This document shows, piece by piece, positions 44,968 through 53,340 of a stretch of DNA of 64,000 bases. This DNA comes from Methylosinus sp. Sm6 (lineage in GTDB: Bacteria; Pseudomonadota; Alphaproteobacteria; Rhizobiales; Beijerinckiaceae), in contig NZ_JAINDZ010000010.1 of assembly GCF_019802345.1 (NCBI RefSeq), positions 78,397-142,396 of the forward strand, given 5' to 3'. Both the position numbers and the translations under genes were made by a program. The notes under the pieces are model-generated. The model saw nothing but the letters and a program-made list of their open reading frames with translations, was not told where the DNA came from and searched no databases. How positions within the stretch are numbered: position 1 is the stretch's first letter; each line of letters opens with the position of its first letter.

Positions 44968-46650
44968 ATGACGTTCGTCCCTGCCCGCGCCAAGCCGCGC
45001 CTGCTCGTCGCGACCGACGACGCCTCCGCCGGCGGCACGGCGCAGGTCGCCTATCAGATCGCCGCCGCCCTCGTCGGCGACTTCGATGTCCGCCTCGCCG
45101 GCCGGCGCAATGCAGTGAACGCCCACGCGCTCGACGCGCTCACGCGGCAGGGAGTGGCCTTCGTCGCTTATGACATCGATGAGGGCGCGCCCTGGCGCAA
45201 TCCTTTGAAGAGCCTCTATTCGATCGATCAGGCGATCGATCTCTTGGAGGCGAGCGATCCCGATCTGCTGCTCACTTTCGACTCCGCCGAGTTGTTCTCC
45301 TTCGCCGCGCTCAAATCGACGGCGAAACAGTGCGGGATTCCTTTTGTCGCCGTCATCAACATATTACTGGAGAATGTCGAAGCTCGCTTCGGGTTCGGCT
45401 ATGGCGCTCTCGTCGAGGCGCTGGCGAAAGCGGAGGCGATCGTCTTCGCCTGCGAGGCGCATCGGAGGCGCTTCGACACGGTTCTCCCCGATCATCCGGC
45501 GCCGCAGCGCGTCATTCTCAATTGCCGTCCGGAGCGTTTCTTCACGCCGCGCGATCGGCGGGCGCGCGAACGGCTGCGGCGGGAGCTCCAGCTGCCGGAG
45601 GACGCCTTCGTCTGCCTCACCACCGCGCGCATCGAGCCGCACAAAGGGCAGCATTTGATCGTCCGGGCGCTGGCGTCGCTGCAGCGGCGCGGTCTCGGCG
45701 CGGATGTGCGCCTCGTCTTCGCCGGGGGAGCGTCGGAGCCGCATCTGCGCGAGCTCGAGCGGGAGATCGCGCGCGGCGCGCTCGAGGATCGCGTGCTGAC
45801 GCTCGGTCCGCGCGCCGATGTCGTCGATCTGCTCGATGCGAGCGACCTCTTCATCCTTCCCTCGAAATCGGAGGCGACGTCGCTGTCGATCATCGAGGCG
45901 ATGGCCAAAGGCGTGCCGGTCGCCGCCACGGCGGTCGACGGCATCCTCGAGCTGATCGACGAGGACTGCGCCATTCTGCTGCCGCTCGATCCGGATGCGG
46001 CCGTTGTCGCCATCGCCGCGGCGATCGAGCGCTCGAGCAAAGACGAGCGGCTGCGCATGCGCCTCGCCGAGGCGGCGCGCGAGCGGGCGAACGGGTTTCG
46101 TGTCGAGCGCGCGGCGGCGGGCTATGCATCGCTGCTGCGCGAAATTGTCGAGCGGCGGCGAGCGGAGACATCGGAGCGCCGCTATCGGCGATCGATCCTC
46201 CCGACCGGCGGCGCGGTCGATTGCGCCAATCCGGCCGCCGCCTGGAACGTGCTGCAAGAGGGCTGGTCGATCAGCGAGGCGGAAGGCGTGTGGAGCAGCG
46301 GACCGTCGTCCACGCTGCTGCTGCGGACGAGCGCCCACAAAGGCGAGACGCTGCTGATCGAATTCGATATCTCCGCCTATGTGTCGCCGATCTGCTCCTG
46401 TCAGCAGAGCTATGTCTTCGCCGATGACGAGCCGGTCGCTTTCTGGCGCATTCTATCGCCCGGACGGCAAAAGCTCTCCGTCCGGGTCGAGGTCGTCGAC
46501 GATTCGGGGCGCGTGCGGTTGCGCTTCGAGCACATGCGCGCGGTCAGGCCGGCGGCGTTCGGCGAATCGGCCGACCCGCGCGAGCTCGCGCTGTTCTTGC
46601 GGACTGTCACGGTGCGCGCGGCGAGGGAGGAGGCCTCCCGCGTCGCCTGA
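44968..46650 (+). CDS. Two-domain GT4 glycosyltransferase with C-terminal beta-rich domain, paralogue 2
   Basis: A 560-residue protein. Its GT4 part matches the gene at 38041-39912 motif by motif: LLVATDDASAGGTAQVAYQI, ARIEPHKGQHLIVRAL, LGPRADVVDLLDASDLFILPS and SLSIIEAMAKGVPVAATAVDG. The C-terminal part (about 415-555) shares PAAAWNVLQEGWSISEAEGVWSSG and the ending SADPRELALFLRTVTV with that protein. The two are clear paralogues on opposite strands about 5 kb apart. The start at 44968 has GGAG 9 bases upstream. Confidence 0.84.
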   Translation: MTFVPARAKPRLLVATDDASAGGTAQVAYQIAAALVGDFDVRLAGRRNAVNAHALDALTRQGVAFVAYDIDEGAPWRNPLKSLYSIDQAIDLLEASDPDLLLTFDSAELFSFAALKSTAKQCGIPFVAVINILLENVEARFGFGYGALVEALAKAEAIVFACEAHRRRFDTVLPDHPAPQRVILNCRPERFFTPRDRRARERLRRELQLPEDAFVCLTTARIEPHKGQHLIVRALASLQRRGLGADVRLVFAGGASEPHLRELEREIARGALEDRVLTLGPRADVVDLLDASDLFILPSKSEATSLSIIEAMAKGVPVAATAVDGILELIDEDCAILLPLDPDAAVVAIAAAIERSSKDERLRMRLAEAARERANGFRVERAAAGYASLLREIVERRRAETSERRYRRSILPTGGAVDCANPAAAWNVLQEGWSISEAEGVWSSGPSSTLLLRTSAHKGETLLIEFDISAYVSPICSCQQSYVFADDEPVAFWRILSPGRQKLSVRVEVVDDSGRVRLRFEHMRAVRPAAFGESADPRELALFLRTVTVRAAREEASRVA

Positions 46651-46653
46651 GCG

Positions 46654-47829
46654 TCAGCGGTCGCGCAGCGCCTCCAGCGTCCTGCGGCCGGCGCGGCCGT
46701 CCGCGCGCATGCCAGCGCGGCCCTGGAAGTCGGCGATGGCCTGAGTCGTCTTGGTCCCGATGACGCCGTCCGGCTCGCCGACCTCATAGCCGTGGCGGGC
46801 GAGCAGCGCCTGCACCTCGCGGCGCTCGGCGCGCGAGAGGCCGGGATCGTCGGTCGGCCAGGCGGACTGAACCCCGGAGCGCCCGCGCAGCCGGTCCGAC
46901 AGGATGGAGATGGCCAGAGCGTAGGATTCGGCGGCATTGTAGGAATAGATGGCGTCGAAATTCTGCGTCACGAGGAAGGCGGGACCGTCGCGGCCGGCCG
47001 GCAGCAGCAGCGCGGCCGCGCCCTCGCCGAGCGGCTGGCCGTCGAGCCGCCGCACGCCGCGACTCGCCCAGGCGGACATGGGCTGACGGGCCGTGCGTCC
47101 GGAAGGCCCGGAATAGCCCTCGGGAATGCGCACCTCGACGCCCCAGCGCAGGCCCGGCCGATAGCCGCTCTTGTGCAGATAATTGGCGGTGGAGCCGAGC
47201 GCGTCGGCCGCCGAGCTCGCAATATTGCGGCGCCCGTCGCCGTCGAGATCGACGGCGATGCGCAGGAAGGTCGAGGGCATGAACTGGGTGTGGCCGAAGG
47301 CGCCGGCCCAGGAGCCGTAGAACTCGTCCGGCGCGATGTCGCCGGCGTCGAGGATCTTCAGCGCGGCGATGAATTCGCCGCGGAAATAATCGTTGCGGCG
47401 GCGCGCCTCGCAGGCGAGCGTCGCCAGCGACTGCACCACGCTGCGCTTGCCGAAATTCTTGCCGAAATCGGACTCGACGCCCCAGACGGCGACCACCGTC
47501 GCCGCATCGACGCCATAGCGCTGCTCGGCCGTCTGCAACGCCGCGGCGTGGCGGCGCATCAGCGCGCGACCCTCATCGACGCGCTCGTCGTCGACGAGGC
47601 CGGCGAGATAGTCCCAGATCGGCGTCTTGAACTCGGGCTGCTTGTCCATGAAGCTCGGCGCGTCATTGGGCTCGAGCGCGCCCGTGGCGCTCTCGATCGC
47701 GCGCGCGGAAACGCCCGCGGCCGCCGCGGCGTGGCGCAGGCCGGAGAGGCAGGAGGAGAAGTCGGCCCGCGCCGGGACGGCGCAGAGCAGCGCGGCGAGG
47801 AGCGTCGGAAAGAGGGGAGACGTCTTCAT
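46654..47829 (-). CDS. Lytic murein transglycosylase, MltB type, with peptidoglycan-binding domain
   Basis: A 391-residue exported protein. After a signal peptide (MKTSPLFPTLLAALLCAVPARA) comes the SLT_2 catalytic domain with the active-site glutamate in VAVWGVESDFGKN and the GSWAGAFGHTQFMPSTF motif. The C-terminal 65 residues are a PG_binding_1 domain (SRAERREVQALLARHGYEVGEPDGVIGTKTTQAIADFQ). It cleaves peptidoglycan to 1,6-anhydromuropeptides in the periplasm. No lipobox is seen, so it is probably soluble. Confidence 0.92.
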   Translation of the reverse strand: MKTSPLFPTLLAALLCAVPARADFSSCLSGLRHAAAAAGVSARAIESATGALEPNDAPSFMDKQPEFKTPIWDYLAGLVDDERVDEGRALMRRHAAALQTAEQRYGVDAATVVAVWGVESDFGKNFGKRSVVQSLATLACEARRRNDYFRGEFIAALKILDAGDIAPDEFYGSWAGAFGHTQFMPSTFLRIAVDLDGDGRRNIASSAADALGSTANYLHKSGYRPGLRWGVEVRIPEGYSGPSGRTARQPMSAWASRGVRRLDGQPLGEGAAALLLPAGRDGPAFLVTQNFDAIYSYNAAESYALAISILSDRLRGRSGVQSAWPTDDPGLSRAERREVQALLARHGYEVGEPDGVIGTKTTQAIADFQGRAGMRADGRAGRRTLEALRDR

Positions 47830-48002
47830 GAGCGGAATTTTAGCGGCCGATGGTAAGCGGAAGGTTGGCGCTCCCCCTCGCGCCATGGTTCATTTTGACG
47901 CCGAGATCGGCTATTTTGTGGCCCAAGCCCGCTCCGAAGACGGGTCTCGACGGGCGCACCCGCGATCGGCGCGGCGCGACGCAAATGAAGAAGAGGACCC
48001 CG

Positions 48003-48476
48003 ATGCTCTCCCGAATTCTCGCGCTGGCGCTGCTCGCCGCGCCCTTGACCATCGACCGCGCCCAGGCGGTCTGCTGGTTCGGCTGCCCCGACCCCACCGA
48101 AGCTCACGCGCGCCAGATTTTCGAAAATCTGCTGAAGACCCGTTTCGACAAGCCGGGCAAGGTGCTCTCGTTCAAGCAGACCATGACCGAGCGCCTGGAG
48201 ATGCACGCGACTGGCGAGAAGGGCTATGAGCTGTTCTTCAACGCCACGGTGGAATTTCCCGAGGGCGCCAATCTCGAGTGCAAGCCGGACGACGCCGGCA
48301 AGTCTCCGGAGGGCTGCTCGCCGAGCAAATTCTTTGTGACGGCGCCACGCAGCAGCGACCCCAAGGGCAAGCAATATATCGCCCCCGGCTCGACCATCGC
48401 GTTCGACGAGGAATATCGCTTCTATGCCGCCGGCGACGGCTGGAAGGGCCCGGACGGAAAGGTCTACACGAAATAA
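48003..48476 (+). CDS. Secreted protein of unknown function
   Basis: A 157-residue protein with a signal peptide (MLSRILALALLAAPLTIDRAQA) and a mature part with two cysteines close to the N-terminus (VCWFGCPDP) and two later (LECKPDD, EGCSPS), possibly forming disulfides. I recognise no family. The start at 48003 has GAGGA 6 bases upstream; ATG 47985 is the alternative. It diverges from the lytic transglycosylase. Confidence 0.65.
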   Translation: MLSRILALALLAAPLTIDRAQAVCWFGCPDPTEAHARQIFENLLKTRFDKPGKVLSFKQTMTERLEMHATGEKGYELFFNATVEFPEGANLECKPDDAGKSPEGCSPSKFFVTAPRSSDPKGKQYIAPGSTIAFDEEYRFYAAGDGWKGPDGKVYTK

Positions 48477-48507
48477 TCGGGGCGCTCCCTTCTCCGCTTG
48501 GCGGGCA

Positions 48508-48690
48508 GGGCGATCGCGTAAAGGATAAAATCCCCAACCCTCGTCCTGAGGAGCCGCTGCAGGCGGCGTCTCGAAGGGCGGCCGCAGAGCGAAATCAAAG
48601 GCTTCTCCCCGTTGCCATCCTTCGAGACGCCCGCTTCGCGGGCTCCTCAGGAGGAGGGTGACGGGACTGTGGTCCTTCGCCCGTATGGGG
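48508..48690. repeat. Dispersed long palindromic repeat family A, copy 3
   Basis: Begins GGGCGATCGCGTAAAGGATA and contains CCTCGTCCTGAGGAGCCG, TCTCGAAGGGCGGCCG and ATCCTTCGAGACGCCCGC, as in the other two copies. It ends where repeat D begins. The 397-base gap 48477-48873 consists almost wholly of these two repeats. Confidence 0.72.
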
Positions 48691-48692
48691 GC

Positions 48693-48846
48693 GGGAGAAG
48701 GTGGCCCCGCGAAGCGGACTCGGATGAGGGTCCGCGCCGGAAGGGCGATCTCTGGATGAAGGCGGCCTCCGGCGGAACGCCTCTTTCTGAAGCGCCCTCA
48801 TCCGACCCGGCTACGCCGGGCCACCTTCTCCCACCAGTGGGAGAAG
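48693..48846. repeat. Nested inverted repeat (family D) before the dxs end
   Basis: Outer arms of 15 bp (GGGAGAAGGTGGCCC at 48693-48707, complement at 48818-48832) and inner arms of 10 bp (CGGATGAGGG at 48721-48730, complement at 48795-48804). A further hairpin TTCTCCCA...TGGGAGAA at 48827-48846 adjoins the dxs stop and may terminate transcription. Elements with this core are common between genes in rhizobia-like genomes. Confidence 0.6.
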
Positions 48847-48873
48847 GAGAGCGGCTGCCCGATTTCGCCTCTT

Positions 48874-50805
48874 TTAAGCGATCATCGCGCGCGCGGCTCC
48901 GCGCTCGTCGCCGAGAGTCTCGAGCACTTTGGCGATGATCGCGCGAGCGTCGAGGCCGGCCTTGGCCAGCATCACATCCTGCTTGTCCTGGTCGATGTAG
49001 ACGTCGGGCAGGATCATGCTGCGGAACTTGAAGGCGCCGCGCGTCCCGTCGAGCGCCCCCTCCTCCGACAGGAACTGGAACGCCTGCGCGCCGAAGCCGC
49101 CGATCGAGCCCTCCTCGATGGTGATCAACACCTCGTGATTGGCGGCGAGCCGGCGCAGGAGATCGCGGTCGATCGGCTTGGCGAAGCGCGCGTCGGCCAC
49201 GGTGACGGAGACGCCGCGGGCCCCGAGCTCCTGGGCCGCCTTCAACGCATCGGCGAGCCGCGTGCCGAGCGACAGCAGCGCCACTCGAGAGCCCTCGCGG
49301 ACAATGCGGCCACGGCCGATCTCCAGCGCCTCGCCGCGCTCCGGCAGATCGAGGCCGACGCCCTCGCCGCGCGGATAGCGGAACGCGATGGGGCCGTCGT
49401 CATATTGCACGGCGGTCGTCACCATATGGACGAGATCCGCTTCGTCCGCGGCCGCCATCACCACCATGCCGGGGATGCAACCGAGGTAAGCGACGTCGAA
49501 GGCGCCGGCATGGGTCGGCCCGTCCGCGCCGACGAGGCCGGCGCGGTCGATGGCGAAGCGCACCGGCAGATGCTGAATCGCGACGTCATGCACCAGCTGG
49601 TCATAGCCGCGCTGCAGGAAGGTCGAATACAGCGCGCAGAAGGGCTTGTAGCCCTCGCAGGCGAGGCCGGCGGCAAAGGTGACGGCGTGCTGCTCGGCGA
49701 TCGCCACATCGAAGGTGCGATCGGGAAACGCCTTCTCGAACAGGTCGAGCCCCGTGCCGCCCGGCATCGCCGCGGTAATCGCGACGATCTTGTCGTCGCG
49801 CTCGGCCTCGGCGACGAGGCTCTTGGCGAAGACGCTCGTATAAGACGGCGCATTGGCCTTGGGCTTGTCCTGCGCGCCGGTCAGCACGTCGAAACGGTTG
49901 ACGCCGTGATAACGATCGGCCGCCGCCTCGGCCGGGCCATAGCCCTTGCCCTTCTGCGTCACGACATGGACCAGCACCGGGCCGTCGTCCTTGTCGCGGA
50001 CATTGGTCAGCACCGGCAGGAGATGCTCGAGATTGTGCCCGTCGATCGGTCCGACATAATAAAAGCCGAGCTCCTCGAACATGGTGCCGCCGCCGGTGAT
50101 GAAGCTGCGCGAGAACTCCTCGGCCTTGCGCGCCTTGTCATAGAGGAAATGCGGCAGATGGCGGGCGAGCTGCTTGGCCGTCTCGCGCAGCGTGCGATAG
50201 GCCCCGCCGGAGACGAGACGCGCGAGATAGGCGGACATGGCCCCGGTCGGCGGGGCGATCGACATGTCATTGTCGTTGAGGATGACGATCAGCCGCGAAT
50301 CGAGCGCGCCGGCGTTGTTCATCGCCTCATAGGCCATGCCGGCGGAGAGCGCGCTGTCGCCGATCACCGCCACCACATGATTATTGCCGCCGGAAATATC
50401 GCGGGCGACGGCCATGCCGAGCCCGGCGGAAATGGAGGTGGAGGAATGGCCGGCGCCGAAGGCGTCGTAATCGCTCTCGGCGCGCTTGGTGAAGCCGGAG
50501 AGCCCCCCGCCCTGGCGCAGCGTGCGGATGCGGTCGCGACGGCCGGTGAGAATCTTGTGGGGATAGGTCTGATGGCCGACGTCCCAAACGATGCGGTCGC
50601 TCGGCGTGTCGAACACATAATGCAGCGCCACGGTCAGCTCGACGACGCCGAGGCCCGCGCCGAGATGGCCGCCGGTGACCGAGACGGCGTCGATCGTCTC
50701 GCGACGCAATTCGTCGGCGAGCTGGGGCAGCTGATTCGGATGCAGCTTGCGCAGATCCTGCGGCGTGTCGATCCTGTCGAGCAGGGGGGTCTTCGATGTC
50801 GTCAA
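48874..50805 (-). CDS. dxs: 1-deoxy-D-xylulose-5-phosphate synthase
   Basis: A 643-residue thiamine-diphosphate enzyme that joins pyruvate and glyceraldehyde-3-phosphate, first step of the MEP isoprenoid pathway (feeding hopanoids, quinones and carotenoids). The thiamine-binding motif [18 protein letters not shown]...NDNDMSI, the catalytic histidine region GGHLGAGLG, and the transketolase middle domain with [15 protein letters not shown] are visible. The best start is a TTG at 50805, giving [21 protein letters not shown]; no clear ribosome site was seen and a longer start at 50934 is possible. The usual ispA and xseB neighbours are missing. Confidence 0.95.
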   Translation of the reverse strand: MTTSKTPLLDRIDTPQDLRKLHPNQLPQLADELRRETIDAVSVTGGHLGAGLGVVELTVALHYVFDTPSDRIVWDVGHQTYPHKILTGRRDRIRTLRQGGGLSGFTKRAESDYDAFGAGHSSTSISAGLGMAVARDISGGNNHVVAVIGDSALSAGMAYEAMNNAGALDSRLIVILNDNDMSIAPPTGAMSAYLARLVSGGAYRTLRETAKQLARHLPHFLYDKARKAEEFSRSFITGGGTMFEELGFYYVGPIDGHNLEHLLPVLTNVRDKDDGPVLVHVVTQKGKGYGPAEAAADRYHGVNRFDVLTGAQDKPKANAPSYTSVFAKSLVAEAERDDKIVAITAAMPGGTGLDLFEKAFPDRTFDVAIAEQHAVTFAAGLACEGYKPFCALYSTFLQRGYDQLVHDVAIQHLPVRFAIDRAGLVGADGPTHAGAFDVAYLGCIPGMVVMAAADEADLVHMVTTAVQYDDGPIAFRYPRGEGVGLDLPERGEALEIGRGRIVREGSRVALLSLGTRLADALKAAQELGARGVSVTVADARFAKPIDRDLLRRLAANHEVLITIEEGSIGGFGAQAFQFLSEEGALDGTRGAFKFRSMILPDVYIDQDKQDVMLAKAGLDARAIIAKVLETLGDERGAARAMIA

Positions 50806-51133
50806 AGCGCCAACTCTGTTCTGGACGGGCCGAGAGCTTCGACCGCAGATGTTCTCATATAGCGGGTTCGGCGAAGCCGGCAAATGCCGGACCTCGGCAG
50901 TTTCATCCTGGCACGGATGGCGGCCCCGGCGCAACCGCTCGAGGCGCTGAGATTATTCGGTTCTCTGGAGCGTCGATCGTAACCTTTTTCGTGAAAGAGT
51001 GCGCCCGGTCCGATCCGCCGGCGCCCGCCGCCCCGGTCTGGCCCTCGCCTTGAAGCCGTCCCGTCAGCCGCAGCGAGATGTTCCGCTCTGGGCGGCCGAT
51101 TTGGACGAAAGCGAGACCATTGTGAGGGAAGCC
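50806..51133. other. Divergent intergenic region between dxs and the GNAT gene
   Basis: About 330 bases without a convincing gene. A small GCCGGC-type hairpin lies near 50872-50890. TTATTCGGTTC and AACCTTTTTCG around 50953-50993 are the only AT-richer stretches and may contain promoters. GAGGGAAGCC before 51134 is the ribosome site of the next gene. Confidence 0.35.
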
Positions 51134-52393
51134 ATGGCGACAGCGCCGTTTTGGATCAGCAGACCGCCGTTTTTCCGCGCCGTCGCAGCCCTGCCCGGCC
51201 GGGCCGCGAGCCTTCGCGTCGTCGCCGGCGTCGAGGCCGCGAAACGCACCGTCGTGGCGGAGGCGCTCGACGCCGAGCAGATCGCGCCGTTCACGCGGGA
51301 CTGGGCCGATCTCGCGGCGCGCGCCGTCGAGCCGAACGGCTTTCTCGAGCCCGGCTTCGCGCTCGAGGCCGCGCGCCATTTTCCCGCGCGCTCGCGCCCG
51401 CTGTTCGTCGTCGTCTGGAAGCGCGCCGCCAATGGCGCGCGGCGGCTGATCGCGCTGTTTCCCATCGTCGCGCCGGGGCTCGCGCTCGGCGCCGCGGTGA
51501 CGCGCGGCTGGCTGCACAAGCAGGCGGCGCTGGCGACGCCCCTCCTCGCCCGCGACGACGTCGACGAGGCGGCGGCGGCGCTCGTCGACTGGCTCGCGGC
51601 GCATGCGCCGGGGAGCGGCGCGCTGCTGTTTCCGACGCTGCCCATATCCGGTCCCGCCTTCGCCGCGCTGACGCGCGCCACCCAGGCGTCGGACCGCGCC
51701 TGGCGGGTGTTGGAGCGGCGCGAGCGGGCCATGCTGCAGCCCGGCAATGATCCGCGCGAGCTGTGGACCCGCAATGGCTCCGGCAAAGCGTTGAGCGAGC
51801 TGCGCCGCCGCCGCCGCCGGCTCGAGGAGGCGGGCGAGCTGACGCACAGGATTTATTGCGAGCCGGCCGAAATTCCCGCCGCCGCCGAGGCCTTTCTCGC
51901 GCTCGAGGCGAGCGGCTGGAAAGCGACGCGCGGCGCGCTGCTTGCCCATCCCTCGCTCGCGACCTTCACGCGCAGCGCGACGCGGCTCCTCGCGCGCGAG
52001 GGCAAGTGCAAGATCCACAGCCTGGAGCTCGACGGCAAGCCGATCGCCATGGGAGTCGTCATCGAGAGCGGCGGCCGCGCCTATTTCTGGAAGATCGCCT
52101 ATGATGAGAATTTGCGCCCCCAGGCGCCCGGCGTGCAGCTCGTCTATTCGCTGACCGAGGCGCAGACCGAGCGCGCCGAGATCGAGACGACCGACTCCTG
52201 CGCCATTCCCGGCCATTCGATGATCGAGCGCGCCTGGCCCGAGCGGCTCGCCGTCTGCGACCTGATGATCCAGGCCGACGCGCAAGCTCCCGCGCGTTTT
52301 TCGGCGGCCTGCGCCGGCGAGAAGCTGCGCCGGCGCCTGCGCGCCGCCGCCAAGACGGCGTTCTATCGGGCGACGAAGCGCAAGGCGCGCTGA
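51134..52393 (+). CDS. FemAB/BcsL-type GNAT acyltransferase
   Basis: A 419-residue protein with a C-terminal GNAT (Acetyltransf_6) domain, about residues 190-370: LRRRRRRLEEAGELTHRI, FLALEASGWKATRGALL, IHSLELDGKPIAMGVVIESGGRAYFWKIAYDE and PGVQLVYSLTE. This block is typical of the CelD/BcsL-like acyltransferases found in exopolysaccharide and cellulose loci. Acceptor unknown. The start at 51134 follows GAGGGAAGCC. Divergent from dxs. Confidence 0.8.
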   Translation: MATAPFWISRPPFFRAVAALPGRAASLRVVAGVEAAKRTVVAEALDAEQIAPFTRDWADLAARAVEPNGFLEPGFALEAARHFPARSRPLFVVVWKRAANGARRLIALFPIVAPGLALGAAVTRGWLHKQAALATPLLARDDVDEAAAALVDWLAAHAPGSGALLFPTLPISGPAFAALTRATQASDRAWRVLERRERAMLQPGNDPRELWTRNGSGKALSELRRRRRRLEEAGELTHRIYCEPAEIPAAAEAFLALEASGWKATRGALLAHPSLATFTRSATRLLAREGKCKIHSLELDGKPIAMGVVIESGGRAYFWKIAYDENLRPQAPGVQLVYSLTEAQTERAEIETTDSCAIPGHSMIERAWPERLAVCDLMIQADAQAPARFSAACAGEKLRRRLRAAAKTAFYRATKRKAR

Positions 52394-52413
52394 GCCAGAG
52401 CGAACGGGGGTAG

Positions 52414-52450
52414 GAAAAATCCCTACCCCCGCCCTGAGGAGCCGCCGCGT
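52414..52450. repeat. Fragment of repeat family A
   Basis: AAAAATCCCTACCCCCGCCC and TGAGGAGCCGCCGCG match the left part of the family A repeats (AAAATCCCCAATCCTCGTCC, then GAGGAGCCGCCGC). The rest of the element is missing; a family B copy follows directly. Confidence 0.5.
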
Positions 52451-52461
52451 TGTACAGGCTC

Positions 52462-52531
52462 GTGGCTTGCGTCGACGGCCTATCGAGAGCGAGCCCTCTA
52501 AGGCTCGCTCAAATCGGCTGAATCACGCCAC
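52462..52531 (+). repeat. Dispersed repeat family B, copy 2
   Basis: Starts GTGGCTTGCGTCGAC, contains ATCGAGAGCGAGCCCTCTAA and GGCTCGC, and ends ATCACGCCAC. The ends GTGGC and GCCAC form a short inverted repeat. It lies directly upstream of the DUF72 gene, next to the family A fragment. Confidence 0.65.
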
Positions 52532-52548
52532 TAGCTAGCGGAGGTCGG

Positions 52549-53340
52549 ATGATTCGCGTCGGCGTCGGCGGCTGGAGCTTCGAGCCTTGGCGGGGGGGCT
52601 TCTATCCCGAGGACCTGCCGCACGCGCAAGAGCTCGCCTATGCGTGCCGCCACGTGACGGCCATCGAGATCAACTCCACCTTTTATCGCACGCAATCGCG
52701 CGCGAGCTTCGCCAAATGGCGCGACGCCGCGCCCGAAGGCTTCGTGTTCTGCGTGAAGGCGCATCGCGCCGCCGTTTCGGCGCGGGCGCTGGCGGAGGCG
52801 GGCGACAAGGTCGAGTATTTTTTGTCGAGCGGGGTCGCGGAGCTCGGCGACAAGCTCGGGCCTTTGCTCTGGCAATTGCCGCCGCACAAGCCTTTCGACC
52901 CCGCCGAGATCGGCGCCTTTCTGAAGCTGCTGCCGAAGCAAAGGAACGGCCGTCCGCTGCGCCACGCGCTCGAGATTCGCCACGAGAGCTTTCTCGACGC
53001 GAAATTCATCGCGATGCTGCGCGAGGAGAATGTCGCCGCCGTGCATGTCGACGGCGAGGGCCATCCGGCGATCGCGGACGTGACCGCCGATTTCGTCTAC
53101 GCCCGCCTGCGCCGCACGCGCGAGGACTGCGCAACGGGCTATGCGGCGAAGGCCCTGGGCCTCTGGGCGAAGCGCGCGCGCAGCTGGCAGAGCGGCGCGA
53201 CGCCCGCCGATCTGCGCTCGCTCGCGCCGCCGGCCGAAAAACGCCCCCGCGACGTCTTCGTCTTCATGATCGACGGCGCCAAGGTGAGGGCGCCGGCCGC
53301 GGCGATGGCGCTGATCGAGCGGCTCGACAGCGGTCAGTAA
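52549..53340 (+). CDS. DUF72 (YecE-like) protein
   Basis: A 263-residue TIM-barrel-like protein of the DUF72 family. The start IRVGVGGWSFEPWRGGFYP, then EINSTFYRTQSRASFAKW, FVFCVKAHR, LLWQLPP and ALEIRHESFL are the conserved blocks. The biochemical function is unknown. The start at 52549 has GGAGG upstream, right after repeat B copy 2. Its last 7 bases overlap the end of the converging lipoprotein gene. Confidence 0.9.
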   Translation: MIRVGVGGWSFEPWRGGFYPEDLPHAQELAYACRHVTAIEINSTFYRTQSRASFAKWRDAAPEGFVFCVKAHRAAVSARALAEAGDKVEYFLSSGVAELGDKLGPLLWQLPPHKPFDPAEIGAFLKLLPKQRNGRPLRHALEIRHESFLDAKFIAMLREENVAAVHVDGEGHPAIADVTADFVYARLRRTREDCATGYAAKALGLWAKRARSWQSGATPADLRSLAPPAEKRPRDVFVFMIDGAKVRAPAAAMALIERLDSGQ

